A stretch of DNA of 64,000 bases, taken from NCBI RefSeq assembly GCF_000214355.1, contig NC_015577.1, forward strand, positions 3,153,389 through 3,217,388, given 5' to 3'. A model generated the notes under the pieces. That model did not search any database. It saw only the letters and a program-made list of their open reading frames with translations, and was not told the DNA's origin. Within the stretch, counting starts at the first letter, position 1, and each line of letters starts with the position of its first letter. Of this stretch, positions 45,658 through 52,421 are shown in pieces. Source of the DNA: Leadbettera azotonutricia ZAS-9 (lineage in GTDB: Bacteria > Spirochaetota > Spirochaetia > Treponematales > Breznakiellaceae). The position numbers were made by a program, and so were the translations under genes.

Positions 45658-46578
45658 ATGCCAATCAAAATACCGCGGGCCCTGCCCGCCTATAACGCCC
45701 TCAGGGAAGAACGGGTTTTCGTTATGACCGAAGACCGCGCCGAACACCAGGACATTCGCCCCCTCAAAGTGGGGATAGTAAACCTCATGCCCACCACCGT
45801 GGACACGGAGATCCAGCTTCTGCGCCTTTTGGGGAATTCGCCTCTTCAAGTGGACATCACCTTTCTCAGAATGGGAAGCCACGAATCCAAAAACGCGCCC
45901 CCGGGGCACCTCGATAAATTCTACATCAGCGCCAAGGAGGTCATTTCCCTGGGCATGCACTTCGACGGCCTCATCATCACAGGCGCGCCGGTGGAGACCC
46001 TCCCCTTCGAGGAAGTGGACTACTGGGACGAGCTTGCGGCGGTCATCGACTATTCGGTGAAGAGCGCATGGTCAACCATGCACATCTGCTGGGGCGCCCA
46101 GGCAGCCCTCTACCGCCATTATGGCATACCCAAGCAGCCCCTCGCCAAAAAACTGTTCGGCGTCTTCCCCCACAAGATCAACGAGCGCCATTCCCCCCTG
46201 TTCAGGGGTTTTGACGATGAGTTCCTTGCCCCCCAGTCCAGGCACACAAGCTGCGACCGCGATGCCCTGGCCGCGAGGCCCGAGCTGACCATACAATCCG
46301 AGTCAGTCGAAACCGGCGTCTTTCTAGCCACCGCCCGGGACCTCCGGGAGATCTACGTAACAGGCCACCTGGAGTACGACTCCCTCACCCTGGACAGGGA
46401 ATACCGCCGCGACCTTGGGCAGGGCAAGCCCATCGCCATACCGAGGAATTACTACCCCGGCGACGACGCCTCGCAGGCGCCGGTAGTCCGCTGGCGGGCC
46501 CACGCCCACCTCTTCTTTTCCAACTGGCTCAACTATGTGTACCAGGAGACGCCCTTCAACCTGGACGATATAAAATAG
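45658..46578 (+). CDS. metA: Homoserine O-acetyltransferase (MetA family)
   Basis: A 306-residue enzyme of the MetA fold. The nucleophilic cysteine is about residue 144 in MHICWGAQAALYRHYG; the PHK and ATARDLREIYVTGHLEYD motifs with active-site histidine and glutamate are seen. In GAPVETLPFEEVDYW a glutamate occupies the position that selects acetyl-CoA over succinyl-CoA in this family, so the product is probably O-acetylhomoserine. The next gene metY uses exactly that product, which supports the inference. Confidence 0.93.
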   Translation: MPIKIPRALPAYNALREERVFVMTEDRAEHQDIRPLKVGIVNLMPTTVDTEIQLLRLLGNSPLQVDITFLRMGSHESKNAPPGHLDKFYISAKEVISLGMHFDGLIITGAPVETLPFEEVDYWDELAAVIDYSVKSAWSTMHICWGAQAALYRHYGIPKQPLAKKLFGVFPHKINERHSPLFRGFDDEFLAPQSRHTSCDRDALAARPELTIQSESVETGVFLATARDLREIYVTGHLEYDSLTLDREYRRDLGQGKPIAIPRNYYPGDDASQAPVVRWRAHAHLFFSNWLNYVYQETPFNLDDIK

Positions 46579-46607
46579 AAGAAAAGCGAGAAAAATCAGA
46601 AATTCCC

Positions 46608-46636
46608 TTGACAGATTGGTTGAAGGGGTATATCAT
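46608..46636 (+). promoter_or_regulatory. Promoter of metY
   Basis: TTGACA (46608-46613), 17 bp, TATCAT (46631-46636). The leader of about 48 nt contains a small hairpin (TGGCA-AAA-TGCCA) directly before the AAAGGAG ribosome-binding site. No SAM riboswitch core is seen in the metA-metY gap. Confidence 0.65.
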
Positions 46637-46690
46637 ACTAATCCGATAGGTATTATATTTTTATATGGCAAAATGCCAAAGGAGCTCATT

Positions 46691-47974
46691 ATGGCTAATT
46701 ACAAGTTCGAGACCGCTCAAGTTCACGCAGGGCAGGAGACGCCCGACTCGGCAACAGACGCCAGGGCCGTGCCCATCTACCAGACATCTTCCTACGTGTT
46801 CCCCTCGTCAAAGTCCGCGGCAGACCGCTTCGGCCTTACAGAGTCCGGGAACATCTACACCCGGATCATGAACCCCACCTGGGACGTTTTTGAAAAACGC
46901 ATCGCCGCCCTCGAAGGAGGCGTTGCCGCCCTGGCAACCTCGTCAGGCGCCGCCGCCATCACCTACGCCATTCAGAACATCACCCGCGCAGGGGATCACA
47001 TCGTTTCCGACAACCAGCTTTACGGCGGAACCTACAACCTCTTTGCCAACACCTTCAAAGACCTCGGCGTGGAAGTCACCTTTGTGGACGGCTCCAAGCC
47101 CGAAAACTTCGAAAAAGCCATAAAGCCCAACACCAAGGCCCTGTATTTCGAAACCCTGGGAAACCCCAACGCCACCATCGTGGATGTCGAAGCAGTTGCG
47201 AAAATCGCCCACAAGCACGGAATCCCCGCCATCGTGGACAACACCTTCCCCACCCCCTACCTGCTCCGCCCCTTTGATTATGGCGTAGACATAGCCGCCC
47301 ATTCAGCCACCAAGTTCATAGGCGGCCACGGCACATCCATAGGCGGCGTCCTCGTTGACTCCGGCAAATTCGACTGGGCCCAGAACGACAAATTCCCCGG
47401 CCTCTCCCAGCCCAACAACAGCTACCACGGCGTCGTGTTCACCCAGGCCGTCGGCAACCTTGCCTATATCATCAAAGCCCGCGTTACCCTGCTCCGGGAC
47501 ACCGGCGCTTCCCTCTCTCCCTTCAACGCCTTCCTCTTCCTCCAGGGCCTCGAGACCCTCTCCCTCAGAGTGGATAGGCACCTCGAAAACACCTTCAAGG
47601 TTTTGGACTTCCTCAAAGGCAATCCCCAGGTCGAAAAGATCAATCACCCGGCGCTTCCGGATCACAAAGATCACGCCCTCTACAAGAAATACTTCCCCAA
47701 AGGCGGCGCCTCAATCTTCACCTTCGAGATCAAGGGCAACGCCGACAAGGCCAAAAAATTCACCGAGAGCCTTGAACTCTTCTCCCTCCTGGCGAACGTG
47801 GCGGACGTGAAGTCCCTGGTAATCCACCCCGCTTCCACCACCCACTCCCAATTGAGCGAGAAGGACCTTCTCGAACAGGGAATAAAGCCCAACACCGTGC
47901 GCCTCTCCATAGGCACCGAGCACATCGACGACATCATCGCCGACCTCAAGCATGGGTTCGAGGCTGTTAAGTAA
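46691..47974 (+). CDS. metY: O-acetylhomoserine sulfhydrylase
   Basis: A 427-residue Cys/Met-metabolism PLP enzyme that makes homocysteine from O-acetylhomoserine and sulfide. Features are FETAQVHAGQE, YTRIMNPTWDVFEKRIAALEGG, the PLP lysine in HSATKFIGGHGTSIGG and the long MetY-type insertion (DSGKFDWAQNDKFPGLSQPN) absent in MetB/MetC. The ATG at 46691 has AAAGGAG; in-frame extension upstream to 46616 crosses the promoter and is rejected. Confidence 0.95.
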   Translation: MANYKFETAQVHAGQETPDSATDARAVPIYQTSSYVFPSSKSAADRFGLTESGNIYTRIMNPTWDVFEKRIAALEGGVAALATSSGAAAITYAIQNITRAGDHIVSDNQLYGGTYNLFANTFKDLGVEVTFVDGSKPENFEKAIKPNTKALYFETLGNPNATIVDVEAVAKIAHKHGIPAIVDNTFPTPYLLRPFDYGVDIAAHSATKFIGGHGTSIGGVLVDSGKFDWAQNDKFPGLSQPNNSYHGVVFTQAVGNLAYIIKARVTLLRDTGASLSPFNAFLFLQGLETLSLRVDRHLENTFKVLDFLKGNPQVEKINHPALPDHKDHALYKKYFPKGGASIFTFEIKGNADKAKKFTESLELFSLLANVADVKSLVIHPASTTHSQLSEKDLLEQGIKPNTVRLSIGTEHIDDIIADLKHGFEAVK

Positions 47975-47995
47975 CGTAAGAGAATAAAGAATAAT

Positions 47996-48038
47996 GAGGG
48001 GGAAAGCCTTCCCCCTCGCTTCAAAGCCTGCGGCTTTT
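47996..48038 (+). terminator. Two hairpins after metY, probable terminator region
   Basis: GAGGGGGAA/TTCCCCCTC (47996-48017, loop AGCC) is a strong 9-bp stem without a T-run; immediately after it AAAGCC/GGCTTT (48023-48037, loop TGC) is followed by one further T. Together they likely end or protect the metY transcript. Confidence 0.5.
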
Positions 48039-48060
48039 CCGCTACCCTCTTCGTAATGCA

Positions 48061-48112
48061 CAAAGGGCACGAAGTTTTTTGACTTATCCTTAGTGTAACT
48101 TTGTGTCCTTTG
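48061..48112. repeat. REP-like imperfect palindrome, copy 1
   Basis: Arms at 48061-48076 (CAAAGGGCACGAAGTT) and 48097-48112 (AACTTTGTGTCCTTTG) are complementary at 14 of 16 positions. A similar but weaker element lies before the second lipoprotein gene. The interval 47975-48572 otherwise holds only the hairpins, repeats and promoter-like elements described here. Confidence 0.55.
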
Positions 48113-48173
48113 AGGTTATTAAATCTTTTAATCAACAACCTCGCCGCAGAGCGGACAAGGCATGTTGTTCTCT

Positions 48174-48203
48174 TAAGGAATTGGACTCGGGGCTTAATAC
48201 CTT
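48174..48203. repeat. Dispersed 28-30 nt repeat, copy 2
   Basis: TAAGGAATTGGACTCGGG and the following bases repeat the element at 40684-40713 with two differences in 28 positions. It is intergenic here. Confidence 0.55.
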
Positions 48204-48331
48204 TTTAACCGCAGCAAGTCCTAAACTTGACCCACAGATTTATTGAGGAAAAGAATACAGAAAAAACCGCAAAAAACAGTAATTTTTGGCTATTTCCGGC
48301 TGAGTGATCTTTATTCCCTCAATGTTCAGAC

Positions 48332-48381
48332 AGGTCTACTTAGACCTTTTTTGCCATAAAATAGGTCTAAACAGACCTATT
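48332..48381. repeat. Twin palindromes sharing an AGGTCT core
   Basis: AGGTCTA-CT-TAGACCT (48332-48347), followed by a T-run, and AATAGGTCT-AAAC-AGACCTATT (48360-48381). Each is a perfect inverted repeat, and both use the same AGGTCT/AGACCT half-sites. They lie about 190 bp upstream of the first lipoprotein gene and may be hairpins or binding sites. Confidence 0.65.
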
Positions 48382-48536
48382 TGTTTCTCTCCATAAATCT
48401 ATCATGACTTATTGCACCTGTAAATTCCCCAAGGTAAAAATCGTGCGTAATTTACTCAAGACAGAACCGAATACGGAGCTTTATAATTATCCTGAAAAAG
48501 GGTGTTGTCCGCTTATGCGGAGAACAAAAACAAAGC

Positions 48537-48666
48537 TGAAAGCGGTATAAAAACCGCAAAGGGGTTATTGAAATGAAGAACAATAGATTTTTCATTCGGG
48601 GAATGTCGGCGGCATTGCTGGCATTGGGATTGGTTCTGGCGGGGTGCGACAACGGATCAACCAGTA
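48537..48666 (+). repeat. Leader cassette, copy 1 (5' UTR hairpin, RBS, signal peptide)
   Basis: This 130-bp segment is repeated at 49269-49398 with about ten differences. It comprises the hairpin GCGGT-ATAAAA-ACCGC, the ribosome-binding site AAAGGGG, and the coding part for the lipoprotein signal through CDNGSTS. Identity stops abruptly after the serine-rich codons. Confidence 0.9.
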
Positions 48667-49079
48667 CCGAAAGCGCTAACAAGTTTACACTAACACAGAT
48701 TAGTAATACACAGGTTGCGGAAGCTAGTTACACATGCCTTGTGGGCTTATTTCCTGAATCTACAACTAGAGCAACAGCTCTAGCTGATGCCCAGGCAATT
48801 GTCCTGGACTCTGGTTATTTTACCGATATTGTTGCCGGCGCGTTTGAACCACAGACTTCTGGATCTTATGACAATTATACCATTAGCGGACCTTTACAAT
48901 CAACAGAATCCGGTTTTTTATCCGACTGGCGGGGTGAAGGTTCCTACCATATCTGGTTTGCGCTAAGCAGTGGTAGTAGTGCTGGGCCATGGACGCTTTA
49001 CAGAACAAACAGTCCTGTATCACTCACCGCAGGTGGTTCTATCTCACTTAATGCACAAACAGATCTTTCAAAAAAATAG
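48573..49079 (+). CDS. Lipoprotein A with shared leader, mature part unknown
   Basis: A 168-residue lipoprotein. Signal peptide FIRGMSAALLALGLVLAGC with the lipidated cysteine at about residue 25, then a DNGSTSTES linker. The mature part of about 140 residues is rich in Ser, Thr and Gly, contains single short beta-like stretches (SYDNYTISGPLQ, YHIWFALSSGSSAGPWTLYRT) and has no recognised domain. The last third reads like a small beta-sandwich with a GPWTLYR strand. AAAGGGG lies 8 nt before the ATG. TATAAT at 48482-48487 may be its -10. Its leader is nearly identical to that of the next gene. Confidence 0.8.
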   Translation: MKNNRFFIRGMSAALLALGLVLAGCDNGSTSTESANKFTLTQISNTQVAEASYTCLVGLFPESTTRATALADAQAIVLDSGYFTDIVAGAFEPQTSGSYDNYTISGPLQSTESGFLSDWRGEGSYHIWFALSSGSSAGPWTLYRTNSPVSLTAGGSISLNAQTDLSKK

Positions 49080-49175
49080 TAATCCGACCACATTGGAGTA
49101 TTAATGCAAAGGTGCCTGGTTTATGCAGAAGCGCCAGGCGCCTTATTGCCATCATCCATTTTTTCACCGTAAAGT

Positions 49176-49255
49176 CGCACAAGGTCGCGCGAAGGAAAGG
49201 AAAAAGAAAAATTCCCAATCTTCTAAAACTTTGTGTTACTTCGTGTGATCTCGCG
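49176..49255. repeat. REP-like imperfect palindrome, copy 2
   Basis: Arms at 49176-49194 and 49239-49255 are only partly complementary, and the second arm shares AACTTTGTGT with the element at 48061-48112. It separates the two lipoprotein genes, in the same position relative to lipoprotein B as copy 1 has to lipoprotein A. Confidence 0.35.
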
Positions 49256-49268
49256 GTTAAAAAGAATT

Positions 49269-49398
49269 TGAAAGCGGGTATAAAAACCGCAAAGGGGTGT
49301 TTAAATCAAAAACAATAGATTTTTCATTATGGGAATGTCGGCGGCATTGCTGGCATTGGGATTGGTTCTGGCAGGGTGCGACAACGGATCAACCAGTA
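49269..49398 (+). repeat. Leader cassette, copy 2
   Basis: This is the counterpart of 48537-48666. The hairpin, AAAGGGG and the signal-peptide codons are conserved, but the original start codon is ATC (49305-49307) instead of ATG, and a CGG codon has become ATG (49329). Confidence 0.9.
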
Positions 49399-49754
49399 GT
49401 GTCGGTGAATACAATTTAATATGGGGAGCCTATAATAATTATGTTACTATGACTGATATCGAAAATACTATTGCCAATCAAAATTGGCCTGTTACATCAG
49501 CCAATGATGGTAAATATGCAATAGGCGACACTGCACGATCAATTCGTACCTACTGTGTAGGATCTCAGTATTTCACTGATGGCGGAGCGGCAGACGGATC
49601 TTATGAAGACCTGCTGAATTATACATCAAATGGCATTGGATTGCCGTCAGATCTTAAAAATGCGATGGCTTCTCAAAAAGCCAGTGTACCAATAGCGGGG
49701 GTTTTTAAAAATCCACTAAACCTGGAGGTCATGTTCTATGTAAGCAAAAACTAA
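49329..49754 (+). CDS. Lipoprotein B with shared leader, different mature part
   Basis: A lipoprotein of 141 residues from the ATG at 49329 (149 if the ancestral codon at 49305, now ATC, is still used). The signal peptide GMSAALLALGLVLAGC and CDNGSTSS linker are the same as in lipoprotein A, but the mature part (YNLIWGAYNNYVTMTDIENTI and onward) is unrelated. It has charged, asparagine-rich repeats and ends with a hydrophobic LNLEVMFYVSKN strand. The ribosome-binding site is spaced for the lost start and is 24 nt too far for the new one, so expression may be weak. Its stop overlaps the convergent membrane-protein gene. Confidence 0.65.
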   Translation: MGMSAALLALGLVLAGCDNGSTSSVGEYNLIWGAYNNYVTMTDIENTIANQNWPVTSANDGKYAIGDTARSIRTYCVGSQYFTDGGAADGSYEDLLNYTSNGIGLPSDLKNAMASQKASVPIAGVFKNPLNLEVMFYVSKN

Positions 49755-50425
49755 AGGCCTCGGCCACCATCGGAATCTTCCCCTATCCTTCGGTACAGCA
49801 GTGAAATGCCGTAACCGCCGAATACGGCGATAAAGCGGTCAACGATATTGATGGGTATGCGGGAAAGGATCGCCGCCGCCGGTACAGGCACATTGTTCCT
49901 GATGAGGCCGAGTTTGAAGATGTCCTCGGGGTACAGGCCCCGGGGCGCCGAAACAAGTTTGAAGAGGGCAAAATCGATAATGCCGCCCATGATACTGATG
50001 AGTATGCAGTCAAGCGCCACCAGTACCATGAGCCTTGCGGCTGTGCTTATAAAGGAAGAAAGAGGAGCTTCTTTAGCAAAAAGCCTTTGCCGCATTTTTA
50101 ATTTGGTCCGGAAAAAGCAGACCAAAAGCATTTCCGTAACCGTGCACAGGACAAACGCGTTGCCTGCCCAGAATATGCTCTCTCCTGAGTGAAATAACAG
50201 ATTGCGCAAAATTTCGCAGAGTGGATAGAGCAGCACGCCAGTCAGCATACCGGGCAGGAGGCCAAAACTGAAGATTATGGCAACGGTAAAAACCGTATCC
50301 AGATATAATGGCGCGCCGAATATACCGCTTACCAGTATGCCGAGGGCAGCATTGCCAAGGGCCGATACCAGGCAAAGAACAAGCATTTTCCATCTGATTG
50401 ATAACTGCGGTTTACCATTCGCCAT
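49751..50425 (-). CDS. Multi-pass membrane protein, ECF S-component-like
   Basis: A 224-residue protein with five to six hydrophobic helices (about residues 13-35, 40-60, 62-80, 85-105, 130-155, 190-210). The N-terminal half (GAPLYLDTVFTVAIIFSFGLLPGMLTG) resembles vitamin/metal ECF S components or related integral sensors, but I cannot assign a substrate and no EcfA/EcfT gene is near. It diverges from the sensor kinase and their promoter regions overlap. Confidence 0.7.
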   Translation of the reverse strand: MANGKPQLSIRWKMLVLCLVSALGNAALGILVSGIFGAPLYLDTVFTVAIIFSFGLLPGMLTGVLLYPLCEILRNLLFHSGESIFWAGNAFVLCTVTEMLLVCFFRTKLKMRQRLFAKEAPLSSFISTAARLMVLVALDCILISIMGGIIDFALFKLVSAPRGLYPEDIFKLGLIRNNVPVPAAAILSRIPINIVDRFIAVFGGYGISLLYRRIGEDSDGGRGL

Positions 50426-50483
50426 TATTATATTACAATGAGTTTGTCCTGTTGCATTGTCAAGAGGGGAACCTTCGAGAGTT

Positions 50484-51698
50484 ATGGCACGTTATATACT
50501 GAAAATCATTGCACTATTTACCGCCTGTATGTTTGCTTCAGGCTGCAGCAGTAAAAGTGAATATCCGTCAGTCTCTTCCCTAGCACACGAGTGGCTCGAA
50601 ATTAAAACAATGCTCACGGCCCACGGAACCGGGCAAGGCCCTGAAAGCGAAGCTCTGGACAGTTTTACTTCTGCCCTGGACAAATTTTCCGCCTCCCCTG
50701 CGGGAAACCTCTATCTGATCAATCGTCCGGCCATTACGAAATCTGTGACCAGCATTGGCAAAACAGCGGAAAGGCTTAAGGCGGCGGCAGAGACGAGCGA
50801 CGAGAATGGGGTACGTTCAATTATGCTTGAAATCGACACCGCCGTTGACCAGCTTCAGATTATAGACACAGGGCTATCAGACACCATTCAGCTCAGGTAC
50901 TTCCAGCTTTTTTTCTTTTTTTCGCTGCTGGTGCTTTTAACGGTACTGGTTTTATGGCTATTGGACCGCAGACTCGAAAAGGCCATAAGCATGGGACAGC
51001 AGAGCCTTATTTTTTCCAGGGAAACGGTTCTCGCCCAGGAACAGGAGCGTTCCCGCATTGCCCGTGAACTCCACGATACGATTGCCCAGGATCTGTGGCG
51101 TCTTTCCTTCAGGGCCGACAGCATAAACAGGGCCGAACAGGCCGAAGAGCGCCGCCGTATCTGCGAAGAAGTAGTCAAAGGCCAGCAGGAGCTTATGCAG
51201 CGTATCAGGACAATCTGCGATACCCTGGTGCCGCCCGATTTCAGACGCAGGGGCCTGCCTGATGCTATCCGCAGTTTGTGTTATGATTTTTCCCGGCGTA
51301 CCGGCATTGAATGTGCCGTAACCGTGCAGGAAGGCTTAAACCTTGAACCCCTTAACGTGGATATGCAATTGCAGTGCTTCCGTATAGTGCAGGAATGTCT
51401 TGCCAATATTGAAAAACACGCAGAGGCGAGCGAGGCATCGGTACTGGTCAGTAACAGGGGAGAAGGTCAGGCCGAAACTCCGGCCATGGGGCTTCTGCAT
51501 ATATGCGTTTCCGATAACGGCAGGGGCTTTGATGCGCCGGACAGCGATACGCAGTTCCTACTCAGAGCCAAAGGCCACTTCGGCCTGTGGAACATGAATG
51601 CGCGGGCAGAGGCCCTGCGCGGAACGCTGACCATTGACAGCGAAACAGGCTGCGGCGTCCGGATTACCCTGGATCTGCCTCTGGAAACGGAAGTATGA
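50484..51698 (+). CDS. Membrane-bound NarL-family sensor histidine kinase
   Basis: A 404-residue kinase. The N-terminal signal MARYILKIIALFTACMFASGC has a lipobox-like end (Cys21); a periplasmic helical region (about 22-135) is followed by one transmembrane helix (about 142-162). The HisKA_3 phospho-acceptor is in RIARELHDTIAQDLW (His about 197), and the HATPase_c domain (about 290-400) contains NIEKHAEAS, VSDNGRGFD and GHFGLWNMNARAEALRG. It pairs with the LuxR-type regulator that follows. A TTG upstream (50457) is possible. The stop TGA overlaps an ATG (ATGA) that opens the poly-C leader frame. Confidence 0.92.
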   Translation: MARYILKIIALFTACMFASGCSSKSEYPSVSSLAHEWLEIKTMLTAHGTGQGPESEALDSFTSALDKFSASPAGNLYLINRPAITKSVTSIGKTAERLKAAAETSDENGVRSIMLEIDTAVDQLQIIDTGLSDTIQLRYFQLFFFFSLLVLLTVLVLWLLDRRLEKAISMGQQSLIFSRETVLAQEQERSRIARELHDTIAQDLWRLSFRADSINRAEQAEERRRICEEVVKGQQELMQRIRTICDTLVPPDFRRRGLPDAIRSLCYDFSRRTGIECAVTVQEGLNLEPLNVDMQLQCFRIVQECLANIEKHAEASEASVLVSNRGEGQAETPAMGLLHICVSDNGRGFDAPDSDTQFLLRAKGHFGLWNMNARAEALRGTLTIDSETGCGVRITLDLPLETEV

Positions 51699-51751
51699 TA
51701 CCCCCCCCCCCCCCCCCGTACAAGCAGACCCTGCAAAGGTTCCTCCCGTGA
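51695..51751 (+). CDS. Short leader frame MIPPPPPPYKQTLQRFLP containing the poly-C tract
   Basis: The ATG overlaps the kinase stop (ATGA). With 17 C residues the frame has 18 codons, six of them consecutive prolines, and ends in TGA at 51749-51751, which overlaps the GTG at 51748 that can start the response regulator (GTGA). If the tract had 15 or 18 C residues the frame would run directly into the response regulator. Translation is not proven. Confidence 0.5.
   Translation: MIPPPPPPYKQTLQRFLP
51701..51717. repeat. Homopolymeric C17 tract
   Basis: Seventeen consecutive C residues lie between the kinase stop and the response-regulator start. Such runs are prone to length change by slipped-strand mispairing; tracts of G/C of this kind switch genes in other bacteria, including Treponema pallidum. 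Nothing else this long occurs in the window. Confidence 0.97.
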
Positions 51752-52353
51752 TTACGGTAGTACTCATAGACGATCACCCACTTGCAGTCAACGGCATAGG
51801 CGAGTGGCTAAGATCCACCGGACGCTTTGCCATTGCCGGTACAGCGGGCAGCCTTGCCCAGGCTCAGGCCCTGTTTGAAAACCTTGAAATCCTGCCTTCT
51901 GTCGTCATTCTTGATATTGCCCTTGGACCTGAAGACGGCCTTGAGGTAATCCCCATGCTAAAAACAATAGCCAAAAAAAGAAAAACGGCCCTGCCCGGCA
52001 TCGTGGTGTGCTCCATGTTCGAGGACCCCTTCCTGATTCAAAATGCCCGCAATGCGGGGGCCGGGGCCTATGTCGCAAAATCGGCGGATATTAACGAAGT
52101 CACCAGCGCCATAGACGCAGTGCTTGCCGGCAATACCTACATCAGGGCCGAATACCAGCTGCCTGTGCAGAAGTGGGCGTCATCAGGGCTTTCCCGCCGG
52201 GAACGCGAAATCGTCGCCCTGATAAAACAGCGCTTAAACAACAAAGAGATAGCCGAAAAAATGTATATCAGCATACGAACTGTGGAAAACCATTTATCCC
52301 ATATTTATGTAAAAACCAATACCAATTCCCGAAACGAACTCTCGGAATTGTAG
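51748..52353 (+). CDS. LuxR/NarL-type response regulator
   Basis: A regulator of about 201 residues. The receiver domain begins VITVVLIDDHPLAVNG, the phospho-acceptor aspartate is in SVVILDIALG (about residue 55), and a lysine of the pocket in AYVAKSADINE. The C-terminal LuxR helix-turn-helix (about 148-200) reads LSRREREIVALIKQRLNNKEIAEKMY with SIRTVENHLSHIY. The GTG start is inferred from AAAGG 8 nt upstream and from the GTGA overlap with the leader frame. With 15 or 18 C residues, an N-terminal extension starting at 51695 would be fused in frame. Confidence 0.88.
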   Translation: MITVVLIDDHPLAVNGIGEWLRSTGRFAIAGTAGSLAQAQALFENLEILPSVVILDIALGPEDGLEVIPMLKTIAKKRKTALPGIVVCSMFEDPFLIQNARNAGAGAYVAKSADINEVTSAIDAVLAGNTYIRAEYQLPVQKWASSGLSRREREIVALIKQRLNNKEIAEKMYISIRTVENHLSHIYVKTNTNSRNELSEL

Positions 52354-52364
52354 ACATTTTGGAA

Positions 52365-52393
52365 TTGCAAAGATCCTCTTAAACGGTTATAGT
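52365..52393 (+). promoter_or_regulatory. Promoter of rubrerythrin
   Basis: TTGCAA (52365-52370), 17 bp, TATAGT (52388-52393), immediately after the response-regulator stop. The leader of about 20 nt contains AGGAG before the ATG. No clear PerR box is visible. Confidence 0.65.
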
Positions 52394-52421
52394 AAAAGTA
52401 ACTTTTATTTAGGAGAAAAAT

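Noticed and set aside
46579-46690. SAM riboswitch or T-box upstream of metY
   Set aside because: The leader is about 48 nt, with only a small hairpin near the ribosome-binding site; no known core motif is seen.
48452-48682. Minus-strand frame across the lipoprotein A start
   Set aside because: It lies on the conserved leader cassette in antisense, has no ribosome-binding site and no recognisable protein feature.
51701-51717. C17 as a simple assembly error
   Set aside because: It cannot be excluded from one sequence, but the GTGA overlap of the leader frame with the regulator start is a structured arrangement unlikely from random error; reported as a finding with that caveat.
51634-51747. 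Response regulator starting at an ATG inside the kinase gene (51634)
   Set aside because: It would overlap the kinase by 65 nt in another frame and has no family similarity; GTG at 51748 with a ribosome-binding site, or the poly-C leader ATG at 51695, are better.
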